Below, piece after piece: positions 37,512 through 46,250 of a DNA stretch of 64,000 bases. Under the pieces are notes generated by a model that was not told where the DNA came from, searched no databases, and saw nothing but the letters and a program-made list of their open reading frames with translations. This stretch comes from Roseomonas aerilata DSM 19363 (GTDB lineage Bacteria; Pseudomonadota; Alphaproteobacteria; Acetobacterales; Acetobacteraceae): assembly GCF_000711725.1 (NCBI RefSeq), contig NZ_JONP01000016.1, forward strand, positions 45,537 through 109,536. The letters run 5' to 3'. Made by a program: the position numbers and the translations under genes. The first letter of the stretch is position 1, and every line of letters begins with the position of its first letter.

Positions 37512-38929
37512 AACACCGCCAGCGCCGCGGCGCGCGAGGGCGCCTCCGCCGGCTCATGCCCTTCCAGCACGTCGAGGAAGGCCTTTGCCCAGCCGCCGAC
37601 CGTATTCTCGCGAAGGCGCCGCAGCATCGCGCCATGACGGTCCTGCCGCTCGCCCAGCGGCATCTCCAGCGCGGCCTTCATCGCCTCCGCCATGCCCACC
37701 GCGTCCAGCGGGTTCACGGTCAGCGCTTCCGGCATCTCCTCCGACGCACCGGCGAAGCGCGACAGGACCAGGACGCCGGGGTTCTGCGGATCCTGCGCCG
37801 CCACGTACTCCTTGGCGACGAGGTTCATCCCGTCCCGCAACGGCGTCACGAGCCCCACCTGCGCCGCGCGGTAATAGCCCGCCAGCGTGTCCCGCGGCAC
37901 GGCACGTCCGACATAGCGCACCGGCGTCCAATCCGCATCGGCGTGCTCCCCGTTGATGCAGCCTGCCAAGTGCTCGATCTCGCGCTTGAGGCCCTTGTAG
38001 CTCTCCACGTCCTCGCGCGAGCGCGCAGCCACCTGAAGGTAGGTCACCTTGCTGCGGTATTCCGGGAAGCGGTTCAGCAACGCACCAAAGGCCTTGAGCC
38101 GTTCCGGCAGTCCCTTCGTGTAATCCAGCCGTTCGGCGCCGATGATCAGCGCCCGCCCGGCGAGGCTCGCCACCAGCCGCTGAGCTTCCGGTCCGCCGGC
38201 ACTCCGGGCCGCCACTTCCGCGAACTCATCTGTCGCGATGCCGATCGGAAAGGCGCGCAGCCGGATGCGCCGGCCGCGGAAGCGCACCTCGCCACCGGCC
38301 CGCATCTTCATGCCGGTGCCCTGCGCCATGCAGTCCGCGAGGCCTGCGAGGTCGCGATGCGTCTGCACGCCCACGAGGTCATAGGCCAGCAGGTCGCGGA
38401 TCAGGTCCTCCGCACCGGGCATCGCGGAGAAGACCGCCCAGGGTGGGAAGGGGATGTGGTGGAAATAGCCGATGCGATGGCGCGACCCCAGCGCGCGCAA
38501 TTCCGCGCCGAGCGGGATCATCTGGTAGTCGTGCACCCAGACCGTGTCGTCCGGGCGCAGCATGCCCATCAGCTTCTGGGCATAGCGCCGGTTCACCGCG
38601 CGATAACAATCCGCCTCGTCGCAGTCGTAATCCAGCAGGCCCAGGCGGAAGTGAAACATTGGCCAGAGCGCCGAGTTCGCGTAGCCCGCGTAGAACCCGT
38701 CATAGGCGTCCTGCGACAGGTCGATCACGGCGTAGTCCACGCCAGCCCGCCTTGCGTGCCGCACCACGTCCGGCGGATCGGCCGAGACATTGCCGCTCCA
38801 CCCGAACCAGAGGCCACCGCGGTTGCTGAAGGCATCCTTCAGCGCCACCGCAAGCCCGCCAGCCGCCGCAGCCTCGCCGCGTCGCGGCACGGCCACGCGG
38901 TTGGAGACGATCACGAGCCGCCCCATCAT
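37397..38929 (-). CDS. otsA: Trehalose-6-phosphate synthase OtsA
   Basis: A 510-residue glycosyltransferase (GT20) that makes trehalose-6-phosphate from UDP-glucose and glucose-6-phosphate. MMGRLVIVSNRVAVP is the family start; WVHDYQMIPL and the downstream GxERLDYTKGLPERLKAF block contain nucleotide and sugar ligands; VNPLDAVGMAEAMKAAL closes the site. Starts at 38929 or 38926 after AGGAG. The final 34 residues (LMARNASTSSANVS...) are probably a run-on tail antisense to aat. OtsB is encoded upstream. Confidence 0.93.
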   Translation of the reverse strand: MMGRLVIVSNRVAVPRRGEAAAAGGLAVALKDAFSNRGGLWFGWSGNVSADPPDVVRHARRAGVDYAVIDLSQDAYDGFYAGYANSALWPMFHFRLGLLDYDCDEADCYRAVNRRYAQKLMGMLRPDDTVWVHDYQMIPLGAELRALGSRHRIGYFHHIPFPPWAVFSAMPGAEDLIRDLLAYDLVGVQTHRDLAGLADCMAQGTGMKMRAGGEVRFRGRRIRLRAFPIGIATDEFAEVAARSAGGPEAQRLVASLAGRALIIGAERLDYTKGLPERLKAFGALLNRFPEYRSKVTYLQVAARSREDVESYKGLKREIEHLAGCINGEHADADWTPVRYVGRAVPRDTLAGYYRAAQVGLVTPLRDGMNLVAKEYVAAQDPQNPGVLVLSRFAGASEEMPEALTVNPLDAVGMAEAMKAALEMPLGERQDRHGAMLRRLRENTVGGWAKAFLDVLEGHEPAEAPSRAAALAVFQARLMARNASTSSANVSEEMLGIQVADLSTARASRAR

Positions 38930-39060
38930 TCCTTCTCCTGCAAGCGTCGGGGCAACCGGCACTGGGGCTTCCCGCGCGAAGGCAGCGGGCTCCCCCTTTC
39001 CGAACCGGTCCTGCCACGCGGCGCGGAAGGCTCTCTGTAGCTTAGGGGTCGTGCCACCAT
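38926..39060 (-). CDS. Possible 44-residue leader ORF before otsA
   Basis: An ATG at 39060 follows a perfect AAGGAGG by nine bases and opens a 44-codon frame (MVARPLSYREPSAPRGR...) whose TGA overlaps both possible otsA starts. The peptide is Arg/Pro-rich and uses CTA, AGA and AGG, which are rare in this genome. It looks more like a leader that couples or controls otsA than a stable protein. Not supported by any recognised family. Confidence 0.35.
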   Translation of the reverse strand: MVARPLSYREPSAPRGRTGSERGSPLPSRGKPQCRLPRRLQEKE

Positions 39061-39145
39061 GGTCAAACCCCTCCTTATTGTTGCCCCATTCCCTTTAGGA
39101 ACCGCGCGGCAAGGATGCGGTTTCTGGCAGGGAAATGGGCGTAAC

Positions 39146-39901
39146 TCAGCCCGGGTGCCCGTCACCTTCCAGCGAGGACGCAACCCGGCGCAGCCAGGCG
39201 CGCACCAGCGCCGGCCGCCCGGCGAAATCGTCGGGCACGCGAAGCCCGTAGCCGCCGTACTCGGCACAGGCAGCCATGCCGTCCTCATCCGTCACGTCGT
39301 CGCCGATGAAGATCGGCCGGCGCCCGAGGAACGGCGCTACGGCCATCAGCCGCCGCACCGCGCCGCCCTTGTCGGCCTGCACGGGACGAAGTTCCGCTGC
39401 GGCATGCGCGGGAACGACGTGGAAGCCCTTGGCATCCTCCCGCAACAGGCTGGCGAGCATCGCCAGCGCCTCGGGCGCCGCCTCGGGCCGTTGCCGGAAG
39501 TGGAGGACGAAGCCATGGGTTTTATGCTCCGCCAGCGTGCCCGGCCGCGCGGCGGCGAACTCGTCGGCGGCGCGGCGCCACTCCGGCGGCGGCACCGGCA
39601 GCGGCACGGCGCCGGGCAGGGGAGGATCCAGCACCGCCCCGTGCTCCGCCCCGATCGGCAGGCTCGGCACGCCGGCATAGCCGCGCGCGACAGCCAGCCC
39701 ACGCCCGGTCACGACCGCGACCGCGCCGCCCAGCGCCGCCTGCAGGCGCATCAGCAGGTCCGGCAGTTCCGGCGGCACGATCACCGCGTCGGGCCGCGCC
39801 GCGATCTCGAGCAGCGTACCGTCCATGTCGAGGAAGAGCGCCGCGTCGGCACCCGGCAGCACCGGCCCCGCGACGGTTCCGGGATCAGGGCTGTCGGTCA
39901 T
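39146..39901 (-). CDS. otsB: Trehalose-6-phosphate phosphatase OtsB
   Basis: A 251-residue HAD-family phosphatase. DMDGTL at about residue 25 holds the catalytic Asp pair, and FIGDDVTDEDGMAA holds the metal Asp. It releases trehalose from the OtsA product. It precedes otsA on the same strand, 85 bases before the leader ORF. Confidence 0.93.
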   Translation of the reverse strand: MTDSPDPGTVAGPVLPGADAALFLDMDGTLLEIAARPDAVIVPPELPDLLMRLQAALGGAVAVVTGRGLAVARGYAGVPSLPIGAEHGAVLDPPLPGAVPLPVPPPEWRRAADEFAAARPGTLAEHKTHGFVLHFRQRPEAAPEALAMLASLLREDAKGFHVVPAHAAAELRPVQADKGGAVRRLMAVAPFLGRRPIFIGDDVTDEDGMAACAEYGGYGLRVPDDFAGRPALVRAWLRRVASSLEGDGHPG

Positions 39902-39936
39902 CGCACCTCCGCACTCCGCGCCCCCTCAGGCGAGGG

Positions 39937-40338
39937 TCAGCGACACTCCAGGATCCGGAGATCGTAAACCGGATGCTCCAACATATGAGCGGCCGGCGCA
40001 TTGGCCAGCATCCATCCGCGGAAGGCGAGCGGCGCCGTCGGCGGCAGGAGCGAATCCCGCACCTCGATATAGGCCGCCGCGTCCGGCACCTCGTCGGGCG
40101 GGCGGGCGTTGCAGGCACGGACCGTGATGTTGAGCGAGCCGAAGTCGACGGGCCGCCCCACCTGCGCGTCGAGCACCGTGATCCGTGCCGTCACCTTATC
40201 GAGCGCCTGAAGCTGCGCGGTGCGCTTGGACACCCAGGCCGCCTCAGCCGGCGGCCCCTGGTCGGATCCCTGGCCCGGGTTCTGGGCGGCCGCCAGGCCC
40301 GGTGCCAGGAGGGCCAGCAGAACGAGCACATGCCTCAT
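39937..40338 (-). CDS. DUF2155 protein
   Basis: 133 residues with a Sec signal peptide ending LAAAQ. KVTARITVLDAQVGRPVDFGSLNITVRAC and FRGWMLANAPAAHMLEHPVYDLRILEC match the DUF2155 family, which in alphaproteobacteria lies next to mlaD-like and aat genes. The two Cys may pair in the periplasm. Function unknown. ATGA overlap with the gene before it. Confidence 0.85.
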   Translation of the reverse strand: MRHVLVLLALLAPGLAAAQNPGQGSDQGPPAEAAWVSKRTAQLQALDKVTARITVLDAQVGRPVDFGSLNITVRACNARPPDEVPDAAAYIEVRDSLLPPTAPLAFRGWMLANAPAAHMLEHPVYDLRILECR

Positions 40339-40562
40339 GAGGGGCGCTTCGGGCTCGGCAAGGCCGCGACAAGCTCAGTGAGCACCCGCCGCATGGCAGC
40401 CTCGTCCACCCCCATCAGCACCGCGTCCTCAAAGGCGTCGCGCAGCGCCTGCGCCGCCTCGGCGTGGTTCTCGGCCAACACCTTCAGCTTCTCCCGGCAG
40501 GAGAGGGGCTGTCCGTCCACGCCCGGCCAGAGGGCGGGGGGCGCGAGCGGGTCGGCGCTCAC
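40335..40562 (-). CDS. Small conserved-context protein, unknown
   Basis: 75 residues, soluble and helical (SCREKLKVLAENHAEAAQALRDAFEDAVLMGVDEAAMRRVLTELV in the middle). ATGA overlaps on both sides, with mlaD and DUF2155, make it a real gene in this operon. No recognised family. Confidence 0.7.
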   Translation of the reverse strand: MSADPLAPPALWPGVDGQPLSCREKLKVLAENHAEAAQALRDAFEDAVLMGVDEAAMRRVLTELVAALPSPKRPS

Positions 40563-41125
40563 CGCCCGCTCCTGCCCGCCGGCGGCCGGTTGGCCGGGGC
40601 GGCATTGGCCGGCGGGGCGCTGGCCGGCGCCGCACCACCCTGGCCCCCGCCGTTGCGCTGCGCCTGGTTCCCGGCCAGCTCTGTCACCGAGAAGATGAAG
40701 CGCCCGAGCAGGCTCTCCAGGCTGACCGCGGACTGGGTGATCTTCACCTCGCCGCCGCTCGCCAGGTTGCGATCGCTGCCGCCCGGCACCAGGGCCACGT
40801 ACTTGCCGCCCAGCAGCCCCTCGGAGGTGATCTCGGCCGAGCTGTCATCCGGCAGGCGCAAACCCGAGTCGACGTTCAGCGTCAGCACCGCGAGGAAGGT
40901 CTGCGGATCGATCCGCTGTCCGGTCACGCTGCCGACCTTCACGCCCGCGATGCGCACGTCGGCGCCCTGCGCCAGCCCGTCGATCCGGTCGAACCGCGCC
41001 GTCAGCACCAGCCCGCCGCCCGCGGAGGAGCGGCCGGAATTCGTCACGGCATAGGCGAGGAAGAGCACCGCCGCGAGCAGCACCACCGCGCCGGCCGCGA
41101 TCTCCGCGAACCCGTGGCGCTTCAC
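40559..41125 (-). CDS. mlaD: MlaD/MCE family lipid-transport protein
   Basis: 188 residues. One N-terminal membrane helix (FAEIAAGAVVLLAAVLFLAYAV) anchors an MCE domain (LTARFDRIDGLAQGADVRIAGVKVGSV at about 42-70) in the periplasm; the C-terminus is Ala/Pro-rich. It belongs to the Mla pathway for retrograde phospholipid transport. The GTG at 41125 puts the helix at the N-terminus; upstream codons to 41311 are Pro/Arg-rich and do not fit. mlaE, F, B are not in the window. Confidence 0.88.
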   Translation of the reverse strand: MKRHGFAEIAAGAVVLLAAVLFLAYAVTNSGRSSAGGGLVLTARFDRIDGLAQGADVRIAGVKVGSVTGQRIDPQTFLAVLTLNVDSGLRLPDDSSAEITSEGLLGGKYVALVPGGSDRNLASGGEVKITQSAVSLESLLGRFIFSVTELAGNQAQRNGGGQGGAAPASAPPANAAPANRPPAGRSGR

Positions 41126-41249
41126 GCCCTGCGTCCCGCGGGCACGGGGGGTGTCGCGCGGCGGGCTCCGGTCGGCCGGGGCTGGGGCCAGGCGGGATGG
41201 GGCATGGCGCGGCGGCGCGTGAAGTCTGGGTGCCTGGAGCATGCGTTCG

Positions 41250-41603
41250 TCAAGAACCCGGGGTCCACGCCTCGTAATCCCCCGCGGTCGGGGCGCGCTT
41301 GCCACCGGCATAGTCGCTTCCGGAGGGATGATAGGCCTGCGGCGTGCCGGTCATGTTCTGTTGGTGCGGCTTCATCCAGGGAAGGCGCTTGGTGTCGAGC
41401 GGCGCGTCCGTGGTGTGGTGCAGCCAGGCATGCCACTCGGGCGGCACGACGGAAGCCTCCGCCGCGCCCGCATAGACCACCCACCGGCGCTTGCGCCCGT
41501 AGTTGAGGAAGGTGCGGCTGCTCTCGAAGTAGATATTGCCGGCTGCGTCGGTGCCGACTCTGCGACCGGAAAGGCCGGCGAGCCAGCGCTGCATGGCGGA
41601 CAT
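41250..41603 (-). CDS. NADH:ubiquinone oxidoreductase accessory subunit NDUFA12
   Basis: A 117-residue homologue of mitochondrial complex I subunit B17.2/NDUFA12, found in alphaproteobacteria. GTDAAGNIYFES, RKRRWVVYAG and PPEWHAWLHHTTDAP, then PHQQNMTGTPQAYHPSG are the family blocks. The start at 41603 follows AGGAG by seven bases; the much longer frame on this strand is a shadow. First gene of this minus-strand set; strong support for an alphaproteobacterial host. Confidence 0.93.
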   Translation of the reverse strand: MSAMQRWLAGLSGRRVGTDAAGNIYFESSRTFLNYGRKRRWVVYAGAAEASVVPPEWHAWLHHTTDAPLDTKRLPWMKPHQQNMTGTPQAYHPSGSDYAGGKRAPTAGDYEAWTPGS

Positions 41604-41780
41604 GGAGGGGCTCCTGCCGATGCGGGCGGGTTGGAGAAGGGGCTGCATATGGCACGCCACGCCCAAGGGCGAAAGCCACGGACGGAAACGCGCCCGCCAC
41701 ACCCTATCTTGTGGCTCTCCGCGCCGCCGCCCACGACATGCCGGCTTCACCCGGTGCCGGGGGAGGCATATGATCCACCC

Positions 41781-43307
41781 ATGACGCGCGATGACGGCCA
41801 GACCCGCAACACCGCCTGGGAGGGACTGGCCCTGCGCCGCACGCGCGCGGCCGCGGATCCCGATGCCGAACCCCGCCCCGTGGCGCTTCCCGCCATCTGG
41901 GACGAGGCCGCCGCGGAGGCGCTCGCCGCCCTCGCGCCGGGGGAGGGACCTGTGGCCCTTCCGCGCCTTGCCGAGGCCTGGATTCGCCGCCTTGCCGCCC
42001 GCGGACGCAAGCTCGGCCTGCTGCCGGACGCCGGCGCGGTCGAGGGCTTCGCGAACGGCCTGCGCGCGCTTCTCCTCGCCCGCCGCGGTGCCCCAGGTGC
42101 CGGCACCTGGGCAGGCGACACAAAGGCGGAGGCGCGATTCGTCCTCAACCTCCCCGCCTTCCTCGACGAGGACGGCTTCGACGCGGCCGGCTACGCTGTC
42201 GCCGTGCGCCTCGGCGTCATGGCGCTGGAGATCCTCGGCGGCGGCAAGGCCACGCGCCTCCGCCTCGGATTCGCCGACCTCGCCGGCCTGCTCGCCGGCC
42301 TCCGACTCGACTACGACTCCGCTGAGGGCCGGCAGGTAGCGGTCGCCGTCGCGGCCCTCACCCGCGGCGTGGCCGAGACCGTCTCCGGTGACCTCGCGGA
42401 GAGCTTCGGCGCCCGCCTGCCACTCTCCCTGACCTGGCCCGAGCCGCCCGAGTCCACCCCGGTCCCAGGCCTTGCGGAGGCCGTGCGCGCCGCCCTGGAC
42501 GCCGCGGCCGGTGCCCCGGGCCTGCGCCACTCCGCTATCTTCGCCCTCTCCCCGCCTGACGCGGTGGAGGCGCTTCTCGGTGCCGAGACGGGCGGCTTCG
42601 CCCCGGCCGCCGCCCCGACCCGCCTCGCCCCTACCGCCGAGGGTGAACTGATCGAGGTTCCGACCCGCGCCGCCTTGCTCGCCGGAGAGGACGCCGCCCG
42701 CCTCCTCTCCCCGCGCGGGCCCGAGGCGCGCGCCGCGATGGAAGCGGCCCTTCGCCCCTGGCTCCACGCCGCTGCCCCGGCCGTCGCCGCACCGGCCCAG
42801 GCGCCCCGCCCGGCACCGAAGCCGCGGCCGGCCCAGGATCATGCCCATGGCCGCGGCGCCGTCTGGAAGGTCAGCATCGGCGGGCACCGCGTCACGCTGC
42901 GCACGATGGAGGGCGCCGCCGGGCTGGAGGAGATATCCCTCTCTCTCGCCAAGGACGGCGCGGCCTTCCGCGGCGTGGTGGACGCCCTCTGCCACTCGGT
43001 CACCCTCGGCCTCTCCTCCGGCGTGCCGCTCGACGAGTACGTGCAGGCCTTCGCCTATACCCGCTTCGGCCCGGCGGGGCCGGTGGAGGGCGACCCGGCC
43101 ATCCACCGCGCCTCGTCCGTGCTCGACTGGGCCTTCCGGCGCCTGGCCCTCGACCATCTCGGCGGCCGGGTCCTGCCCGACCCGACCGAGGAGGAGTGCG
43201 GCGGCGACCATCTCGGCACCGCGGCCCAGCAGCTTCCCCTGCTGCCCGACCTACCCGCTACCCCCGCACCGGCCGCGCGCCGGCGCAACCTGCGGCTGGT
43301 GGGCTAG
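41781..43307 (+). CDS. TSCPD-domain protein, ribonucleotide-reductase-like without catalytic cysteines
   Basis: 508 residues. The C-terminal part (about 356-465, VWKVSIGGHRVTLRTMEGAAG...) matches the TSCPD domain at the end of class II ribonucleotide reductase NrdJ, including LGLSSGVPLDEYVQAFAYTRFGPAGPVEGDPAIHRASSVLDW. The middle (116-220) recalls the reductase barrel (LGFADLAGLLAGLRLDYDSAEGRQVAVA). Only two Cys occur, at 404 and 473, and the radical, redox and tail cysteines are missing, so ribonucleotide reduction is not expected. Start 41781; a four-codon ORF with GGAGG overlaps it. Followed by ridA. Confidence 0.75.
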   Translation: MTRDDGQTRNTAWEGLALRRTRAAADPDAEPRPVALPAIWDEAAAEALAALAPGEGPVALPRLAEAWIRRLAARGRKLGLLPDAGAVEGFANGLRALLLARRGAPGAGTWAGDTKAEARFVLNLPAFLDEDGFDAAGYAVAVRLGVMALEILGGGKATRLRLGFADLAGLLAGLRLDYDSAEGRQVAVAVAALTRGVAETVSGDLAESFGARLPLSLTWPEPPESTPVPGLAEAVRAALDAAAGAPGLRHSAIFALSPPDAVEALLGAETGGFAPAAAPTRLAPTAEGELIEVPTRAALLAGEDAARLLSPRGPEARAAMEAALRPWLHAAAPAVAAPAQAPRPAPKPRPAQDHAHGRGAVWKVSIGGHRVTLRTMEGAAGLEEISLSLAKDGAAFRGVVDALCHSVTLGLSSGVPLDEYVQAFAYTRFGPAGPVEGDPAIHRASSVLDWAFRRLALDHLGGRVLPDPTEEECGGDHLGTAAQQLPLLPDLPATPAPAARRRNLRLVG

Positions 43308-43310
43308 GCC

Positions 43311-43787
43311 ATGGCGCAGGCTGTCCCGGGACCCGTCGCGGCCCGCCTCAAGGATCTCGGCGTCACTCTGCCCGAGGCCGCGAAGCCCATCGCCAACTAC
43401 GTGCCCGCCGTGATCACGGGCGACCTGCTCTTCGTCTCCGGCCAGGTGCCGATGCGGGAGGGCAAGATCGCCTATACCGGCAAGCTCGGCGCCGGCGTGC
43501 CGATCGAGATGGGGCAGCAGGCCGCCCAGCTCTGCTTCATCAACGTCCTCGCCCAGGCCGAGGCCATCCTTGGCAATCTCGACCGCATCGTGCGCGTGGT
43601 GCGGCTCGGCGGCTTCATTGCGGCGGGGCCTGAATTCACCCAGCACGCGCAGGTAATGAACGGTGCCTCCGACATGGCCGTAGCAGTCTTCGACGAAGCC
43701 GGCCGCCACGCCCGCACCACTATCGGCGTCCCCTCCCTGCCCGGCGACGCGGCGGTGGAGGTCGAGGCCGTCTTCGAGATCGCGTGA
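43311..43787 (+). CDS. RidA family protein
   Basis: 158 residues. YVPAVITGDLLFVSGQVPMREGK and the C-terminal VEVEAVFEIA are typical of RidA/YjgF. RidA-type proteins deaminate reactive enamines from PLP enzymes. The usual Arg of active RidA (RxxxGV) is not obvious here, so this may be a non-deaminating subgroup. Starts three bases after the TSCPD gene. Confidence 0.85.
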   Translation: MAQAVPGPVAARLKDLGVTLPEAAKPIANYVPAVITGDLLFVSGQVPMREGKIAYTGKLGAGVPIEMGQQAAQLCFINVLAQAEAILGNLDRIVRVVRLGGFIAAGPEFTQHAQVMNGASDMAVAVFDEAGRHARTTIGVPSLPGDAAVEVEAVFEIA

Positions 43788-44170
43788 CCGAGGCCGAGCG
43801 CCTCCTCCGCCGCTGGATGGAGAGTGGCGATCACTCCCTCCTCGCCGAGGATGTCCGCTGGCGCGTCTCCCCCGGCTATCCCGTGCCGCACCGGGATTGG
43901 CACGGCCGCGCGGCGGTCACCAACGGCTTCTTCCCGACGCTCCGGCGCCGCTTTCCGCACTGGCGCATCGCGGTAGAGGCCTTCGCCCTGCTCGCCGACG
44001 GCCGCCTCCTCGCCAGCGGCGCCTATGACGCCCGTGACGCCGAGGGCCGCAGCGGGCAGGTGCCCTTCCTCCATGTCTGGACGGTACGGGACGGCATGAT
44101 CGCGGCCGTTGAGGCCGTCGCGGATTTCGGCGCCTTCGCCGATGCCGGCACCACCGGGGAGCAGGGCTGA
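43784..44170 (+). CDS. NTF2-like (SnoaL-type) protein
   Basis: 128 residues with the alpha-beta-roll pattern of the nuclear transport factor 2 superfamily: DHSLLAEDVRWRVSPGYPVPHRDWHGRAAV opens it and FLHVWTVRDGMIAAVEAVADF closes it. GTG start overlapping the ridA stop (GTGA). Many are isomerases or have no reaction; function unknown. Confidence 0.75.
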   Translation: MTEAERLLRRWMESGDHSLLAEDVRWRVSPGYPVPHRDWHGRAAVTNGFFPTLRRRFPHWRIAVEAFALLADGRLLASGAYDARDAEGRSGQVPFLHVWTVRDGMIAAVEAVADFGAFADAGTTGEQG

Positions 44171-44212
44171 TCCCCGCTTGCACCGCGCCGCGCGCGCCGC
44201 ACATGCGCCCCC

Positions 44213-45367
44213 ATGCCCTCTGAGCTGACCCTCACCCTTCATCCCCGCATCGCCGATATCCCCGCGGCTGAGTGGGACGCCTGCGACGCCACCGCCAACC
44301 CCTTCACCTCCCACGCCTTCCTCCTCTCGCTCGAGGAATCGGGCTGCACCGGCCCGCGCACCGGCTGGCTGCCCCAGCACCTGGCGCTGCGCGACGCGGC
44401 CGGCGCGCTGGTCGCCGTCGCGCCCGCCTATGTGAAGGGCCATTCCTACGGCGAGTACGTCTTCGACCACGGTTGGGCCCGCGCCTTCGAGAACGCGGGC
44501 GGCGACTACTACCCGAAGTTCCAGGTGGCCGTGCCCTTCTCCCCCGTGCCCGGCCCACGGCTGATGGTGCGGCCGGGCACCGGCGTTCCCCATTCCGCCC
44601 CCGCCAGCGCCATGGCCCAGGCGACGGAGGCGCTGAAGCTCTCCTCCTGCCACGTGACCTTCTGCACGCGGGAGGAGTGGGACGACCTCGGCGAGGCCGG
44701 CTGGCTCCAGCGCATGGGCGTGCAGTTCCACTGGAACAACGAGGGTTACGGCAGCTTCGACGACTTCCTCGGCGCCCTCTCCTCGCGCAAGCGCAAGTCC
44801 ATCCGGCGGGAGAGGCGAGATGCGCAATCGGCGGGCCTCACGATGCGGACCCTGCGCGGGCCAGAGATCACGCCCGAGACTTGGCGCCTGTTCCACAAGT
44901 TCTACCGCAGCACCACCGACCGGAAATGGGGCAGCGCCTACCTCACCGCCCGCTTCTGGCCGCTGATGGGAGAGCGCCTGGGCGACAAGGTCGTGCTGAT
45001 GGTGGCCGAGCGCGACGGCAAGCCCGTCGCCGGCGCGCTGAACCTTATGGGCCACGACGCCCTCTATGGCCGCAACTGGGGTAGCCTGGTGGAGGCGCCC
45101 TTCCTCCATTTCGAGCTCTGCTACTATCAGGCCCTGGATTTCGCGATCGCCTACGGCCTGAAGCGCGTCGAGGCCGGCGCCCAGGGCGAGCACAAGATCC
45201 AGCGCGGCTACCGCCCCGTGCCTACCTATTCCGCTCATCTCATCGCCCACCCTGGACTGCGCCGCGCGGTCGCGGAATCGCTGGTGCAGGAGCGCGCGGC
45301 GATGGAGGCGGAAATCGCCGGGCTCGACACCCTCTCCCCCTACCGCAGGGAGGACGAGGCGGCGTGA
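44213..45367 (+). CDS. DUF482/FemAB-like GNAT protein
   Basis: 384 residues of the PF04339-type acyltransferase-like family (peptidoglycan biosynthesis/recognition, FemAB-like). FTSHAFLLSLEESGCTGPRTGWLPQHL is the family start, GEYVFDHGWARAFE and SSRKRKSIRRERR are the middle, and VEAGAQGEHKIQRGYRPVPTYSAH closes the fold. Likely transfers an amino acid or acyl group, substrate unknown. Confidence 0.85.
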   Translation: MPSELTLTLHPRIADIPAAEWDACDATANPFTSHAFLLSLEESGCTGPRTGWLPQHLALRDAAGALVAVAPAYVKGHSYGEYVFDHGWARAFENAGGDYYPKFQVAVPFSPVPGPRLMVRPGTGVPHSAPASAMAQATEALKLSSCHVTFCTREEWDDLGEAGWLQRMGVQFHWNNEGYGSFDDFLGALSSRKRKSIRRERRDAQSAGLTMRTLRGPEITPETWRLFHKFYRSTTDRKWGSAYLTARFWPLMGERLGDKVVLMVAERDGKPVAGALNLMGHDALYGRNWGSLVEAPFLHFELCYYQALDFAIAYGLKRVEAGAQGEHKIQRGYRPVPTYSAHLIAHPGLRRAVAESLVQERAAMEAEIAGLDTLSPYRREDEAA

Positions 45368-45377
45368 CGCGCGCGGC

Positions 45378-46250
45378 GTGCTAGGCGCCTACGCGCAGCT
45401 CGCCGGCTCCATGGTGCTGACCGGCGCCAACGTGGTCGTCGCCAAGACACTGGCGGGGGCACTGCCCATCCCGCTGATCCTCGGCCTCCGCTGCCTGATC
45501 GCCTGCGCCGTGCTGCTGCCCCTCGCGCTGTGGCGCGACGGCGCGCGGTGGCCGGGCAGGGGGGTGCTCCTGAACCTCCTCCTGCAGGCCGCGGCGGGGA
45601 CCGTCCTCTACAACGCGGCCCTGCTGGCCGGGCTCCGCCTGACCACGGCGCTGGAGGGCGGTCTCGCCCTCGCGACGCTTCCTGCCGTCATCGCGCTCGG
45701 CAGCGCAGTCTGGCTGCGGGAGCGGGTGTCGCCGCGCGGCTGGGCAGCGGTGGCGCTGGCCGCGGGCGGCATGGGCGCGATCGTTCTCGCCCGGGGCGGG
45801 GCGGGAGGAGGCACCGCGCTCGGCAACGGGCTCGTCTTCCTCGGCGTCTGCGGGGAAGCCGCCTACGTCCTCCTCGCCAAGCGCGCCTCGGGCGCCCTGC
45901 CGCTCCTCTCCGCGAGCCTCGGCATGCAGGCCTTCTCCGCCGCGCTGCTGCTGCCAGCCTGGCTGCCCGAGGCGGGGGCCGCCGCTCGCTTGGCCGACCC
46001 CCTGCTGCTCTCGCTCCTCCTGTTCCACGCGCTGACGGCCAGCGTGCTGTCACTCCTTCTTTGGTATGGCGGCCTGCGCCATGCGCCCGCTGGAATGGCA
46101 GGGGTCTTCACCGCCTTTCTCCCCGCCACCGCCGCGGCGGCCGCCATCCTGTTCCTCGGGGAGGAACCGACCGCCGTCCACGCGCTGGGCTTCGCGCTGC
46201 TGATGGCGAGCATGCTGCTCGCCACCTGGCCGGAGAGGAGCCGCCGCTGA
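45378..46250 (+). CDS. EamA/DMT family permease
   Basis: A 290-residue inner-membrane exporter with ten predicted helices in two EamA repeats (AYAQLAGSMVLTGANVVVAKTLAG; GNGLVFLGVCGEAAYVLLAKRA). Usually exports amino acids or small metabolites. GTG start at 45378; the in-frame upstream GTG at 45364 is blocked by a TAG. Its stop overlaps the next gene as CTGA. Confidence 0.88.
   Translation: MLGAYAQLAGSMVLTGANVVVAKTLAGALPIPLILGLRCLIACAVLLPLALWRDGARWPGRGVLLNLLLQAAAGTVLYNAALLAGLRLTTALEGGLALATLPAVIALGSAVWLRERVSPRGWAAVALAAGGMGAIVLARGGAGGGTALGNGLVFLGVCGEAAYVLLAKRASGALPLLSASLGMQAFSAALLLPAWLPEAGAAARLADPLLLSLLLFHALTASVLSLLLWYGGLRHAPAGMAGVFTAFLPATAAAAAILFLGEEPTAVHALGFALLMASMLLATWPERSRR

Noticed and set aside
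41770..41784. Four-codon ORF (ATG ATC CAC CCA TGA) overlapping the start of the TSCPD gene
   Set aside because: GGAGG is only three bases from its ATG and 14 from the TSCPD start, so neither spacing is ideal; too small to call as a gene.
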